A DNA stretch of 64,000 nucleotides, taken from NCBI GenBank assembly GCA_000149265.1, contig CH003147.1, positions 119,477-183,476 on the forward strand. Direction: 5' to 3'. Below, piece by piece: positions 1 to 12,659 of the stretch (the first letter of the stretch is position 1; each line of letters opens with the position of its first letter). Below the pieces are notes generated by a model. That model did no database searches and was not told where the DNA came from. It worked only from the letters and a program-made list of their open reading frames with translations. The translations under genes were made by a program, and so were the position numbers. The stretch is from Ciona savignyi (taxonomy: Eukaryota; Chordata; Ascidiacea; Phlebobranchia; Cionidae).

Positions 1-494
1 GTGCAAAAATAAAACATAGCAATTTATGGCAAAAGTGACAATGGACGCGAGTGCAATAAAACCGCGTTTTATGACGTTTGTCGTGACGATCAATGTGCTG
101 TTCTCTTGTGAATCGGTGCAATTATTATAATGATTGTGAGAAATTCTCATACGGGAATTTGCAACAGAATCACAAAAACTGGGCGATATACCAGACTTAA
201 TACTGGTATTGAATACACATGAACGAGCAATATGTTAAATTGCATGTTTTCCGATATTTACGAGTTTCAAACCTAAGATTTGCACTTTGACAACCAAAAA
301 CCAATTACTAAGATAAATACATTGTAGGATAAATGTATTGGTTTTATCTGAACAAATAAAACAATGACATTTGTTTTTGGTTACAGTTCATATTACCTAT
401 ATAAACAAGCAATATGGAAAGTATTGTAGACTGAACAATGAACATGATAAATAAAAAAAAGCACTCGATGAACATCAACATTTTACTACAGGAA
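1..494. other. No recognisable feature
   Basis: AT-rich sequence; no exon, repeat copy or RNA gene seen. Confidence 0.5.
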
Positions 495-855
495 TGTAAA
501 TTAGTTAAATAGTGATACAAGTCGCCATTTGTTTATTTATATTTTTAGTGCATGGGCAGTTACGATTGTTTCCTGTCTTTGGCAGCTCAGTCGATGAATT
601 GTTTCCCGCGAAGTCTGGTGTTAAACAAACAGGTGTTTTCTGTTATAATTCTTTATATAAACCGTACTCTGGATAGACCCTCTTGGCCTGACCCTTTTTC
701 CACCCTTACACTATGCCCCTGTGAACGTGGTTTTAACTGGCTGCACTCTGCGCCCAATAAAATACATGACCTCTGTTTACCCCTTGTTTTCTTACCTTGG
801 TTAAACTCCCGCCTATGGTTAAACCCCCGTCTAAACTAAAGTGCTGCTATTTGTT
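495..855 (+). mobile_element. LTR, copy A
   Basis: Shares with 45090-45440 the blocks TTTGGCAGCTCAGTCGATGAAT, a TATA-like region, a pyrimidine-rich stretch with CCTGACC/CCTGTCC, and the end TAAACCCCCGTCTAAA...AAAGTGCTGCTAT. Followed by TTGTTGACCCATCGTG, compatible with a primer-binding region. Family probably BEL/Pao-like (inference). Confidence 0.6.
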
Positions 856-1584
856 GACCCATCGTGTGATGCGAACTCGTATCCTTCCGATATGGATTTA
901 ATTCGCAGAGTGGAGTTTTCTTATTCTCCTTTTAATTTTCTGCTTCCTTTCGATTTCCATCTCCGATTCCACGGATAGTCTGAAGTCGGACGTGCTCAAC
1001 CGCTCCTTCAAGGGATCCTTCGTCAGAGCAAATTGGTCAAGCCATGTCGGCCAAGTTTTAAAGTTTTCACCTGGGTCACGACGAACAATTTATCAGGTGT
1101 GTACCATTGTGCACTACTCTAGATGTGCTATATCATAATTATGTTTCGAATGATCAGCGATAAACATTAAAGGCTTAAGTCAAAGTCACGGAAGCCTAAC
1201 TATTGGCCGGCCATCAATGTCGAAATAGGATATTCTACTTTCAGCATGAAATGGGTCCTCGTTTAAGGGCGAAATGGGCAGCTTCGAGAGTATGGTATAT
1301 TTTCCACCGAAGTTTATACTTTGTACGTTTGGATCGAGCTGGTCTCTTCTTAAGATCAAACGATATTTTCAGCTTCTTATTATCAGAATTTCAGTAAGGT
1401 TCTTCTACAAGTGTATGTGTTTGAATCGTTTCAATCTGCATCGTGACCGTTTGACGCAAGGATTTCAACAGAGGACCAATCTGCGAATCAACAAAAGACT
1501 CCACTTCAAGAGATTCAACCCACGGTAACCAACAAACCTATAGGCCGTCTGAACATTTAGTTCTTTTCAAAAGGAACAAAGGGC
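856..1584. other. Between LTR copies A and B
   Basis: Possibly the leader of the LTR element (a primer-site-like start at about 856). Short frames at 1203-1528 have no recognisable domain. Confidence 0.35.
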
Positions 1585-1745
1585 AGTGTGTGGAAATTCT
1601 ACACGCATTTAATTGTCTTTCTGTATATTTTAACAATTAAATCGCCATGCCATGTTTTCTTATTCTATGCATGGAAAGTTGCGATTGGTTTCCTATTTTG
1701 GCAGCTCAGTCAATGATTCTACTCTATTCGTTACTGTTTCGGAAA
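1585..1745 (+). mobile_element. LTR fragment, copy B (5' part only)
   Basis: TGTGTGGAAATTCTACACG...CGCCATGCCATG...GGCAGCTCAGTCAATGA matches the first half of the LTR at 45090; the second half is missing. Confidence 0.55.
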
Positions 1746-2673
1746 TTTTAATTACAGGACCAAAAAATAAGAAGAATTGATTATATTTGTTTGACTATAG
1801 CAATGCAATTATCGATGGTTAAACTTAGGGCAAACTAGTGTATTTACTTTAAAACATATTTATATCCTTAGTAATAGTATATGTAGTTCATCTTAGCAAT
1901 TAGACAAAACGTCGGTACGACACGATAAAAACATTTGTCGTTTCGGTATTAACCCGGCCATAGTTGGTTAAATTTAATATAAACGTGTACTTTTATTGGC
2001 ATCAACATTCCGTAATTTAGTCAATGTTCAAATTTCGAGATATAAATATTCTAGAATTGGTTCAAACGACCGTTGTGCGTTTTAAAAATTAAATGTTTTT
2101 TTTTATTTAATTTCCCTGGCAACCCCGCAACTTAACTCCTATGGTTGACAAGTACAAAGCAAACCCCTGGGTTGGTTTGCGGATATTAATAAAATTACTC
2201 GAATTACACACATGGTGTTTTCTGTGTCGAAAAGAGCAATCATTAGTCAAGTTGCGTTGAAGCTATATTTTTTTAACACAGGCTTCTTTATACGTAGAAC
2301 AAGGGTTTGTCAAGTTGGGTTCTACAGCCAGCGTATATGGTGTTTTAAAAATAAGAGTTAGTTTTATATTTTCTTGTGGATTTGTCCCAGTATCCACTTA
2401 ATAGTGTAATACTAAATTTCCACAAACATTTAACAAATTTCAAATTATTTTGTTGTTTACGAAATATACATAAATGAGAAGTACGACATTAGGCTAGGTT
2501 AGTAAAGGTTTCCAAGTTAAGCGATTATATACGGCAATACTGGCAGTAATTGATGAGGATTTGTGATTCTTCTTATTCTGGGAACTTCATTCGGTGCTTT
2601 GTTTATTTACTAACTCCCGGATGATGGCGCAACGGAGCATTTACCAGGACAGGTGATTTTAAAAAAGTTGTGT

Positions 2674-2787
2674 ACGGCCATGTGGCCAAATGGTTAATGC
2701 GACCGATACATATACCGACTCTTATACAAAAAACGGTCCTGCTGAAACGACCCCATAATGGGTTCGAAAATTAGCTCGGTAAAAAAT
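2674..2787 (+). repeat. SINE-2 copy
   Basis: Second tRNA-type SINE: A box GGTCGTGTGGCCGAATGGTT, then GCGACCGATACATATACCGA, a spacer with AAAAAACGGTCC, a B box GGGTTCGAAACTTGGCTCGG and an A-run end; about 115 bp. Confidence 0.75.
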
Positions 2788-2881
2788 ATATATAAAAGAA
2801 GTAAGTGACGTCGTGGATGTCGTGGAGGTCCGACGTTCTTACGCCTCTGCGCTTAATCGCAATTCAACTCAAACAAGAAAA

Positions 2882-3181
2882 TGGGATTAGGATATGATAT
2901 GCATGTTTATCCCCATGAATGAGAAAACCAAGTGGGTTAACACACGGACAATCGTCAGCTCACCTCGCGCGCCACTGTAGGGTTACCGGAACTATTGCAG
3001 TGGGTTGTATAATTGGGACATTGCTTCAATTTGTCGGAACCCATAAATACCCTAGGTTCAGGCAATGTTCGTTAAGTAAGTGCCTTGTGCCCAAGGACAC
3101 AACCGACTATCAGCGACAATGTCGAACCTGAAAATTTTCGAACTAGGCTGAAAGCCGTCGCACTAAACCATCAGACCAATC
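2882..3181 (-). repeat. SINE-1 copy
   Basis: tRNA-derived SINE of about 300 bp: tRNA-like head with A box (TGGTCTAACGGTTAAGTGCG) and B box (GGTTGCAGGTGCGAAACTGG) in intact copies, a body with CACTTTACGGACATTGCCTG and GGTGGGCGCGAGGTGATCTG, and a tail GGATAAACATGAATATCC(TATCC)n. This copy is diverged. Confidence 0.8.
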
Positions 3182-3689
3182 GGAAAACGCCCTAATTGCT
3201 TAGTTTCAATTCTTGGAAGAAGACCTTGTATGTGTACACGTTGTATTCAAAGGAAACTAATCGCAAATCAAGATTATAGGCAATTCGTGCTGTGCTGCGG
3301 TCCGGTCTTCGGATGGTGTCAGTAGGTCAAGGCGGCCTCTAGTTGGCGAAGTTCCGCTCGCGACCAAGGTTGGAAAAGTTAAGAGTTACACTTCCGAACA
3401 ACCGGATGACGGCACTAAAGTGTCTCATGTCATTAAAGGGTCCCCTTTAGAGGCGACTCTGAATTATTTCGCAAGTATCGCCTAAAGATAAAGGATTATT
3501 AAATCACCCAGGGTCATTCACCCGTCCGAAATATCGGATTGTCTTTGATTGCGCTGCTTTTTGTTAACAGTATGTGTCAGAAAGACAATTTATTGCAAGG
3601 ACCTGACTTGACTAATAACCTGGCCGGAGTAAGTTTACGTTTTTGCTAAAACCATGTTGGTCTTGTGGCAGATATAAAGGGCATAGTCC

Positions 3690-6600
3690 ATCAAGTATTA
3701 GTGGATATTAAGGACATTATCTTGCGATTTCTCTGGTGGCCAGATGATGACATGGATAAAGGAACCGATTGACCATCGGATAAACGTGCACATTTTTGGT
3801 GCAACTTCGTCGCCTAGTTGTTCCATCCTTTGTTCAGACTGCTCAGGAAAATGAATCATGGGGTGATGATATAACCACTCAGACGGTAATAAGAAATTTT
3901 TTTGTGGATGGTTTGTTAATAAAATTATGTTATAGGTCTGTAGATAAAATTCATTGCTGGCGAATGGGGGTTTCACCATACTAAGCTCTTAATAAAATGA
4001 CAAACGAAGTTCAATTCCACTTGATGATGCTTCATCGATGTTTACTATAGACCTGCATGGACTGCCAATTGAACGAGCACTCGGGGTATCCTGGAACACT
4101 GGAAGAGATTGCTTTGAAATAAAAGGCATTGTAACGTTGAGATCACCAACACAAGGTGAGCCAGATTCATAAACCATTGGTTTCGCTCAACCATTTATAC
4201 TGCTGGCTAAGAAGTTACTTTAAGTTGCCTGCCATAATCCCTCAAGCTTGGATGAACCGACTTCCTCTGAACATAGAGAAGAAACCTGGGATGATTGGTT
4301 ACAGACACTGGAAGAATTATTACATGCGATCTCTATACCAAGGTGAATTATGCCACCCTATGGGGTAAGGCAAATTTAGCTGCACTCATTTTGTGATTGA
4401 TGCCAGCAAGCTAGGATATGGGCCGTGGGTTACTTTTTCATGGTATATCAAAATCGAGAAGTACGTACATTGTTCATTTGTGATGGGCAATCCAGAGTTG
4501 CCCCGATAAGCCATTTTAGTGTTATCAGGCTTGAGCTCACCTCCGCCGTTAGCGCCGTAAGGTTGGGGGGTGCTGTTATTCAAACAGAGCTCGAATATGA
4601 CATTCATGATGTTTATTGTGTTAATTTTTTATCTATTTTTCGATTTCTTTACTGTCTTGTAGTATTTTTACAACTATACTGCCAAGACACTATTGTTCCA
4701 GATACTCGGACACCGAAATTTCATCTACGAGGAGAAGGTCGTCCGGTTTTCTTGCGTGGCTCCTCCTCCTTAAATTTACTATTCGAGAGTTGGCGGTGTG
4801 TTCTCCAGAAGAAGATACCGATCAATATTAAACTAATATGTCACAACTAATCTGCTTTAATACAATCGGATCCTTGCTGCAGTCTTTAGTATTTTTCACT
4901 TGCTGGCAACCCTTTTTTGGCTTGCTATTTATCTATTTATTTATTTTTTTTCTTATTTATTATTTTATTTGTTTAAACATTTTGTTTGTTTTGTGTTGTT
5001 TTGCGCTTTTTTTGTTATTTATGGTGCAATAGTGTGTAGCTCCTCTTTTCGCACTCCTACATAAGTGCTCTAATGCATTAATTAGTGTTATGCAATCTGC
5101 GTGCTAAATGAGAATATTTAATGTAAATATGCCCCGGTAAGTGTGCTTATAACAAATAGTGTCATCTGACATTAGTGGAATTTCATTTTAGGGGGTTTTT
5201 CTTTTTCCATTCTGGTCCACGCTTTCGGGCCACACCTTCTCCTAAAGCCGGTTCCCCCACAGTACTGGTCGCGCTTTACCGCACACTTTTCTTCAGGGCT
5301 TTATATCGTTTGATCCTAATTAAATTTGGATTTGTTCTTTTGCCTAGGTTTGGCGGCCGCGTCCGCTATATTTATTACATTATATCTTTTTTTTTAATGA
5401 CGTGTTTTAACGACTGTGCGTTTTGCCGTATTTTCCCGTTCCTGTGTCGAGATTATATTCGTTTGCCATTTTTAAAAAACTGGGGCAAAAAATGAATAAA
5501 CTAAACTGAACTAAACTAAATTTACACCTTTTGATTCGACCAAGTCAAAGGAATATTACCACGAAGAACAATCCTGCAGGAAACGCATCAAGGAGTTCTT
5601 CTGATAAGTGAAGTCTACAAGGCAAAAGGGGTCTGAATTTTTGCGTCAACCCGAAGAGGAGTGGCCATCACGTTCATTAGTGTTACCACTGTTGTCCAAG
5701 GATCACGCAGAGTTCAGGATGATGAAGGATATCCGTGACTTTCCGTTTGCTTACCCAAGCGGTACCTGATAAAACCACCTTGCAGTTGTAATTCAAACGA
5801 TATTTTACATTTTCCGCCCTAAGGCGTTCTGTGGTTGGGTTAGTTTGGTTTTTGCAAGCACCTTTTATTTAGAAGTCCCGTCGTCCTCCGTATTCTCCAG
5901 CCCTCGAATCTAACGTGGAAGGAATATCTATCCCACACGGAATTGCAAGAGGCTCTACTCTCAATTTTAAAACTGATTCAGGAAGTGTTTGCCGCTGACA
6001 TTAAGCAGTTGCCAAATCCGGTATCGTTTTCAACGATCAAGCTACATTCCGCACGACAGTTAAGAAGTCACTAGTTTTGGCTTCGCTGCAAAAATAGAGC
6101 CCGTTTGTTGTAAATGGGGTGGTGTTATATGTGGGCGGCAGACTTCATAACTCCAGTCTGAGTGCGCAAGAAAAGCACCAGATATTCCTCCCTTTACGAC
6201 ACATTAACAAATTATGTTCTGGAACGCAAGGGTTGGGGAATAAAGGTTTGGCATCCTTGTCTGTTGCTCGGGTAAGTGCTGGTAGCCCACCATTTACAGC
6301 CGTTTTGCTTGATTATATGCGGCCCATCCTGACCAAACTTGGTAGTAAGTAGTCAGGTGAAACGGTATGGCTGCATTTTCACGTGGATGGCGACTAGAGC
6401 TATTCATATCGAAGTCGCTGAATCATTGAAGAAGAGCCCTTTTATAGAAAGCGCACCGACGTTTTACCTGCAGAAGAATTAGCAGACCGAAGCAAATATT
6501 TAGAGCGACAACGGTGCCAATTTCGTGGGAGCAGAGCGAGAGCTACGCGAAGGCATTCGTAATTGAAATATAAGGCAGATACACGATGCATTTCTTCAAG

Positions 6601-7019
6601 ATGAGATATCATATAATTTTAATCCGGCTGAAGCCTAGCTATTAAGGGGGGCGTTTGGGAACACATAGTTCGATAATGCGTTCCATGTTGCTAAAAGGAG
6701 CAGTTGACGACTCGCTTCCACGGGACTAGTGTTTGAAGTCCGATGGATACAAGCGATCATGGTGCGCGGTTCAGTTTCGTGCTGATAAGTTTTGGGGAAG
6801 ATTTGTAAGGAGTATCTGCGACCCACGAGAAACTTTGCTGTGGGAGACGTTGTGTTGGTCGTGGACGAGCTGAAGAAGCGCGGCGTACGGCCGAAAGACG
6901 TAATTGAACATTGTACATATGATAAAACTGGCCTTGTCAGGCGCGTACGTGTACGAACGATGATGTCCACTATGGAGCGAGATGTACGCAAGCTGTGTCT
7001 GCTGGAAGCACATCCTTAA
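3690..7019 (+). pseudogene. Decayed BEL/Pao retrotransposon pol (RT, RNase H, integrase)
   Basis: Fragments in several frames follow pol order on +. RT (about 3690-4370; FFVDGLL where Pao elements have FVDD, then LDDASSMFTIDLHGLPIERALG, NRLPLNIEKK), RNase H (about 4380-4615; FVMGNPE, LELTSAVSAV), integrase zinc-binding part (6115-6250; GGRLHNSSLSAQEKHQI), core (6360-6480 region; RAIHIEVAESLKK) and C-terminal domain (6792-7019; FAVGDVVLVVDELKKRGVRP). Many stops and frameshifts. A second repeat (4616-5520) splits it. LTRs of this copy were not identified. Confidence 0.85.
4616..5520 (+). mobile_element. LINE-tail-like repeat inserted in the BEL/Pao element
   Basis: About 900 bp highly similar to 41165-42030 (shared blocks CAACTATACTGCCAAGACA, CGGGCCACACCTTCTCCTAAAG, GGTTTGGCGGCCGCGTCCGC). 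It ends in AAACTGGGGCAAAAAATGAA followed by (TAAAC)n-type repeats, as in 3' ends of L2/CR1-type LINEs. It interrupts the RNase H region of the older element. Confidence 0.65.
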
Positions 7020-7953
7020 ACTGTTACCCAGTGTGATCGTGGCCGCAAGGCAGTAAATTGTATGCTTCGCTTAACTACTAGTTCTAGCCATGGATTTGGC
7101 AATACTGTGATTTATTTTTCATATACATAATCAAGTTGTAACTGACGTTGGATGTTTTGTTATCACCACATTCAGGTGTATCTAGAAGTAGTCATGTTGT
7201 GCCCATTGTCTATATAACTCTACACTAATTTGTAATTGCCTCTATTTTTGTATTTAAATATCACGTTGTAACATCTCTATAGTGCATTTAAGTTCACATC
7301 GTTTGATGCTGTTGGTGTGCCGTCCTGATTTGCCCCTGATATTAGATCGGTCATTCCCACAAGGTAGTGACGTCACAACACGCCTTTATGTATTGCCGCG
7401 TTTCCTCGTTTTTCCTTTGTTATGCTAGTACCGAACCACTGAATTTGCTAGTAACGAAACGCTTATACTGAACCTAAATGATATTTGCTCCCGAACCTAA
7501 CTGTACTTACCTGCAAGCTAATCAGTTGGTAAGTTTTCATGTTATTCTTTAACCACTGATTTACTGACAGAATTTTGATTGTATTTATTTTATTTATAGA
7601 AAACCGCCATTAAAGAAAGTAAAAGATTTGCGCGTTTGAGCTGATTAAAAAAAGACATTTGCGTTAATAGAAATAAACGCAACCCTAGTGTGATTCTGGG
7701 CGAAGTGCAGGTCGCCCACAAGAAAGAATCTACACACGTAGTAAAGAAGTAGTCTTTTTTAGGTGATTGAAAATGCTTGTTGATTTGTGTTGTAAAATTA
7801 TCTCTTTGGTTTCAATAATTTATGGCTAGAATGTTACAGTCATTTACAGCAAAGTCCTCGCCCAGTCTAATCCCAAACCTAACATATCTATGAATCGCAT
7901 TTTGTATGCTCATTAAACCGTCACGACGTCGCCGACAATTTAGAAGGTCGTTG

Positions 7954-8200
7954 TGTTACAATGTTATCTTGATGCGTGATTTTGGTGCGTGCGTTGATTG
8001 GTAATTATCTATCGCCTTATCTCTATACTTCCCGCTAAAACGGTTAGAGTTTACCGCTTATTTGCTTTTATATGTGACCACTGCATTGTGTTTTGGTGGA
8101 GTTGTAATTTTATACTGCTTACGTGAATACAAGCATTTTATACATATCGGTGACAGCTGCTGACTACAGGTCATCGAGAACCCTGCCTAAAAGTGTAACA
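7954..8200 (+). mobile_element. Solo LTR of a second family, copy 1
   Basis: TGTTACA...TGTAACA ends; internal sequence matches 25161-25443 (GTGATTTTGGTGCGTGCG, TTTTATACTGCTTA, GAATACAAGCATTTTATACA, GCTGCTGACTAC). Flanked by a short duplication GTTG(T). Confidence 0.7.
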
Positions 8201-8295
8201 GTTGTAATTGATTCGTTTCTCTGCTCCTCTGCTTGGAACGAGGTTGTTAACAATTACCATGTATGTATTTCTTTTTATGACAAGGATTTTGAATA

Positions 8296-8820
8296 CAGTG
8301 GAACTCCGATTACCTGATCACCTATGGGACCGTCATTAAGGTCATGTTAGCGGGGTGGTCGCGTTAGTGAATTTTGATTCGCAGCAAGTTGTCGTTATAT
8401 GCAGTCAAAACGTCTGCCTTTTTACTAAATTACCACAAAATGACATTATTTTTAATCAGATACTGCAGAATTAATTTAAACAACTGTAAGCACTGACGTT
8501 TATTTTATAAGATTGAGTTTTGTTTGCCACATTTTTTTTCGTTTGTGTGTAAGCTCACATTTAATCTTATTGTTTTGATAATAAAATAAATTTAACCTTA
8601 TTAGTGTGGTGAAAATCCCAATTATTTAGCACCTGTGGTCGGAGTTAAATTTAAAGTTTTGGACCAAAATATGGCGGTCCTGGTCTGGAAACCGGGGTGG
8701 TCGCGTTATTAAAACAAAATACAATGCATTACCATAGTAAATTATTTGGGACCGCACTAAAGTGGTCCTGATAAAGAGGTGATCGTGTTATCGAGGTGGT
8801 CTCCAACCGGGGTTTCACTG
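8296..8820 (+). mobile_element. pogo/Tc-type MITE, copy 1
   Basis: 525 bp with imperfect terminal inverted repeats (CAGTGGAACTCCGATTACC / complement of GGTCTCCAACCGGGGTTTCACTG) and TA on both sides (8294-8295, 8821-8822). No coding capacity. Subterminal ggtcgcgtta / gatcgtgtta blocks are repeated. Confidence 0.75.
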
Positions 8821-11150
8821 TATTTACTGTATTTATATGTGCTGATTAAGCCTTGTACGCAAACTCAGAAATTGTTTCGATATATTTCTAATTGCTATCG
8901 TTGATGTTGCTATTGAAATTACACGACAGACACCACATTGGTGTTTGTGTTGGAGACAATCACTGGTCAAGTTACGCTCAACAGCTCCATTTGTTAACAC
9001 AAGGTTCATTCACACAGGGACAACGTAGGGGGGCATTGCCGCTGTTAGATCCTACACGACGACTTTCTATTTTGCCGGAGCTAAAGGGTCGTTTGCTGAT
9101 TTAAAAACCCAAGTCAAAGAATAGTACTGCCACTCGAGTACTGCCACTACTTATCACGATGGGTGTCCTGTTCTTGTTGTTTATTCATACAACCTTGCCC
9201 TAATGTTGTAAGTAGCCGCATATAATGTAGCCCGTATACGCTACAAGGCCAAAATGCAAAACTGTGTTTCAGTTCCTTAAAGAAAAAAATAGGACATAAT
9301 CCTCGCAAAAGAAAATCATTGTACCTTAGAATGAAAAAAAATAGGTAGGTGCTCGCGATTGGGGAGGTGGCATACATTTGCCCACCGGGAAAACACTCCT
9401 GGATTCTATGGATAATTTCATTGAAATCGCGAACATTATTATTTCATAATTATTGGTCACTTGGCCGGCTACCATGTTTTATTTCTTATCTTTGCGGTTA
9501 CCATAATTCGAATTTACGTTTACTTTAACTTTGAAAATCTAAACCAGTCGCATTCAGTCTACAAGGTCGTGGTGTTAGCAACTCTATTTCGGATATTGAT
9601 TTTTGATTCTATTTTTCAGTGGCAAAACAAATAAGTTTTATTAAACAAGTATATACTGCGTACTGAACAAAAGATTGTGTAAAAAGGGCTGTGAATATTC
9701 AGTAAGTGTATTGCATTATAATTCGCCTTTTTTCAATCGTATTCAAATTTATTATTGTTTACAGAAAACGTTACTGTACGGAACAATAAAAGGGGATTCA
9801 AAATAAAACGTCCTCGTCAATCCGTCAAGTATCAGTTAATGAAAATCTCTAAGCCAATCAAACAAAGACAGTACACAGGATAATATAGACGTTTGGCAAT
9901 CTGGCGGCTATATTCATTATAATTGTTACTTCCGCGGGTCGAGTAACGGGTTGCTATAATTTGAAAGTGTCGCGTATAAATAAAACAACAGGCTGTTTAT
10001 GTCCTCTAGTTGTAATTGGCGGTCAGGTTTGATACGGATAAGGTTGTGGAGATAAAGAAATCAAATCTGTGATTTTACAAGTATTAATATATAAAAAAAA
10101 TAAACATCACACACTCACCAAACTTAGGCTCTAACGGTACGAAAATTACGGTATCGGATAAAAATAGTATACTACAGACTCTACGGTAACTGATTTGAAA
10201 AGAAAGTTCTGAATCTGACATGCGGTCTAGTAGCGATTGCAACATAAACTCTCATTATTACGTGGTAATTCGGTTATGACGCAATTTATGCTGATTTACC
10301 ATAGACGTCGAGAAAACATATACGCAAATGAATGAATAATGGGTCGAGATACCTTGCAATAATGTAAAACCGGGAGTACGAGACAGACAAAAACTTCGGT
10401 TAATTTTGCCGCCTTTTAATGTTACCGGGATAAGAAATAATTTAAAACTTAAGACCGTTTTAGATTTTATTGGCAAAAAATGGTTTTAGCTTTGTACTTG
10501 CATTAAACGCACAGTTTACTTGAAACTCAAAAATTATGGAAATATGAATAGGGATCAATAATAGGGCCCATGGTACCCAAAGGAGCAAAAGAGTAGCGAC
10601 CCAAGCGGTAGATACTTACTTAATAACAAAAATTAACTTAGATTCTGTGAAATTGACCCCTGGTTAATCTTAATGCCCCAAACAATAACGTTACCGACTT
10701 CTGTGAAGGCCTGTTTCAAACCGTCGCAGGTTTATCAAATAACTGACCTCATAATTTGGGGAGACCTTAATTTACATTAGAACCCAAATCTGGACCGTCA
10801 CCAACGCGTCGCCGCCAGAAACATAAAATCAAAGACAAGATAACCGTGTGTATAGGTGCATTCTTGGACTGAAAGATATTTTTCGGATAAAAATCCCAAT
10901 GTAAGAAAATTTACACGTGGTCAACTCAATCCCTACTCAGCTAGACGTAGAGATTTTTTCTGACGTCGGGGCGCGTTAACCAAAAGTTTAATAAATGCGA
11001 CATAGTACCCAGCGTCAAATCGGACCACGACATTGTAACTATGACCCTTCGGCTGTTTTCTTACAATCCTGGGAAAAAGTACTTGGAAGCTAAATGTCTC
11101 CTCATTGGACGATGCGATCTGTCACTCTAAAATTCAGGCAGCAATTGTTC
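8821..11150. other. Mostly unassigned AT-rich DNA
   Basis: 8935-9020 resembles 2208-2285 (GGTGTTTGTGTTGGAGACAA, TCACTGGTCAAGTTACGC), so an old repeat. An intron-like GTAAGT...TTTACAG stretch is at 9702-9764, followed by AATAAA near 9784. No coding frame. Confidence 0.35.
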
Positions 11151-11151
11151 C

Positions 11152-11455
11152 GCCCGTTGGTCTAACGGTTAAGTGCGTCGCCTTTCAATCGAAAGGTTGC
11201 AGGTGCGAAACTGGTCGCTAGCTAATCGGTTGTCATTGGGCAAGGCACTTTATGGACCATTGCCTAAACCCAGCGGATTAATTGGTTCTACCAAAATGAA
11301 GGAACGTGTCTATCATATACAACACACACACTGCAATAGCGTCGGTAACCCGACAGTGGGCGCGAGGTGATCTGACGATTGCCCGTGTGTTAACCCACCC
11401 CCCTTGGTTTTCAAATTCACGAGGATAAACATGAATATCCTATCCTATCCCATCC
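11152..11455 (+). repeat. SINE-1 copy, full length
   Basis: Intact head at 11152 and TATCC tail at 11439-11455; body slightly diverged (TACCAAAATGAAGGAACG). Confidence 0.88.
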
Positions 11456-11499
11456 AATTAAAAACTAATCCCCCAGTTCATGATGTAAACGCCCATGTA

Positions 11500-12075
11500 G
11501 AATGGTACAAATGGTTATTTACAATCGAAATAATACCTATATGTCTACTCTGTTATACACCCAGATCAAAATGGTTTCATCAAAGGTCGGCGATATATTG
11601 GCCAAAATCAAACTATTATTTGCCATCGACAACTGCGAGGCAGAGAACATACCCGCCGCCATAATAAGTATTGACTTTAAAAAGCATTCGACCGTTATAT
11701 TTACTGACGGAAAACACTAAGCTTTAAAACTGTTTTCCAAATATCCGGAAATGTACGACTGCGTCTTAACTTAACAAGTCATTATTAGCGTTTTATGCGG
11801 GAAGCCAAAAAGGATGCACGCATAAGCCATATTCCGGTGATGGTTTACAATGGCCTACAAACCGAATAAAGTATCTGGGCGTGAAAATCAATCCCTTTCA
11901 CTGGAAACGCACAACTTATTATTTTATTAATCTTTCGTTGCCACTTAAAATTAGAAGCCTTTACACTCGCGGGGTCTTTGGGCCAAATATAGAAGATCCG
12001 CAACTACGGCTAACCCCCAAAGCCAAATCTAAAAAGCTCGCACTTTTTTATTTATTAATATTATTAATTTTCAGT
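11500..12075 (+). pseudogene. LINE reverse-transcriptase fragment
   Basis: QNGFIKGR...IKLLFAIDNCEAENIPAAIISIDFKK...FD (RT block with the IDF-KAFD motif) in shifting frames at 11560-11700, then NRIKYLGVKINP at 11855-11900 (the YLGI/V block). The DD catalytic block between them is missing, so the copy is internally deleted. A SINE-1 copy abuts its left side. Confidence 0.6.
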
Positions 12076-12659
12076 TAATAAACAACTCGAAATGGTGATC
12101 TGGTCAACGTTCCATTTCGGATAATTGAGACTGAGCAGAACCTTCAAACAGAATGGAGTGGACATACAGATGTGCGGACTTACGAATTAAAACTAAAAAA
12201 ACTCCCAATTAAAACAACCCAACTTTAAACTTAAACCAATTTTAATAACGAAAATTAGGGCAGAAAGGCGAACTGAAAAATGGAAATTTGGGAACAAATT
12301 TGGCTTTAAATGGGGAAAGAGGTAGTAAGGGGGAGGCGGAGGAGGGTTTTCTAATATTAAATTATCAAAGTTCGTAGCTGTAAAATAAATATATAAGTTA
12401 ATAAGCCTCCACTACAAATCAAAGTGCAGTCAAAACCAACTACTTGGCACCGAAACCAACTATTAGTGTCAACTGAACGAAGTTAAAACTAAAGGACAAA
12501 CCAATAAAACGGAAAAGCGAGAAATTAAGGAATTTAAATTAAAGTGTGAAGAAGCGTTTGGAGCGCTGGACCATGTTTGAAAGTTTCTTATAATGATGTG
12601 GGTGAGTGACCCTGTAGTTAACACACCGCCCCCAAATGATATATGTTCACAGATTCATT

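Noticed and set aside
11152..11235. tRNA gene
   Set aside because: A and B boxes are present but the sequence is the head of SINE-1, with no closed acceptor stem and the same non-tRNA body after it in all copies.
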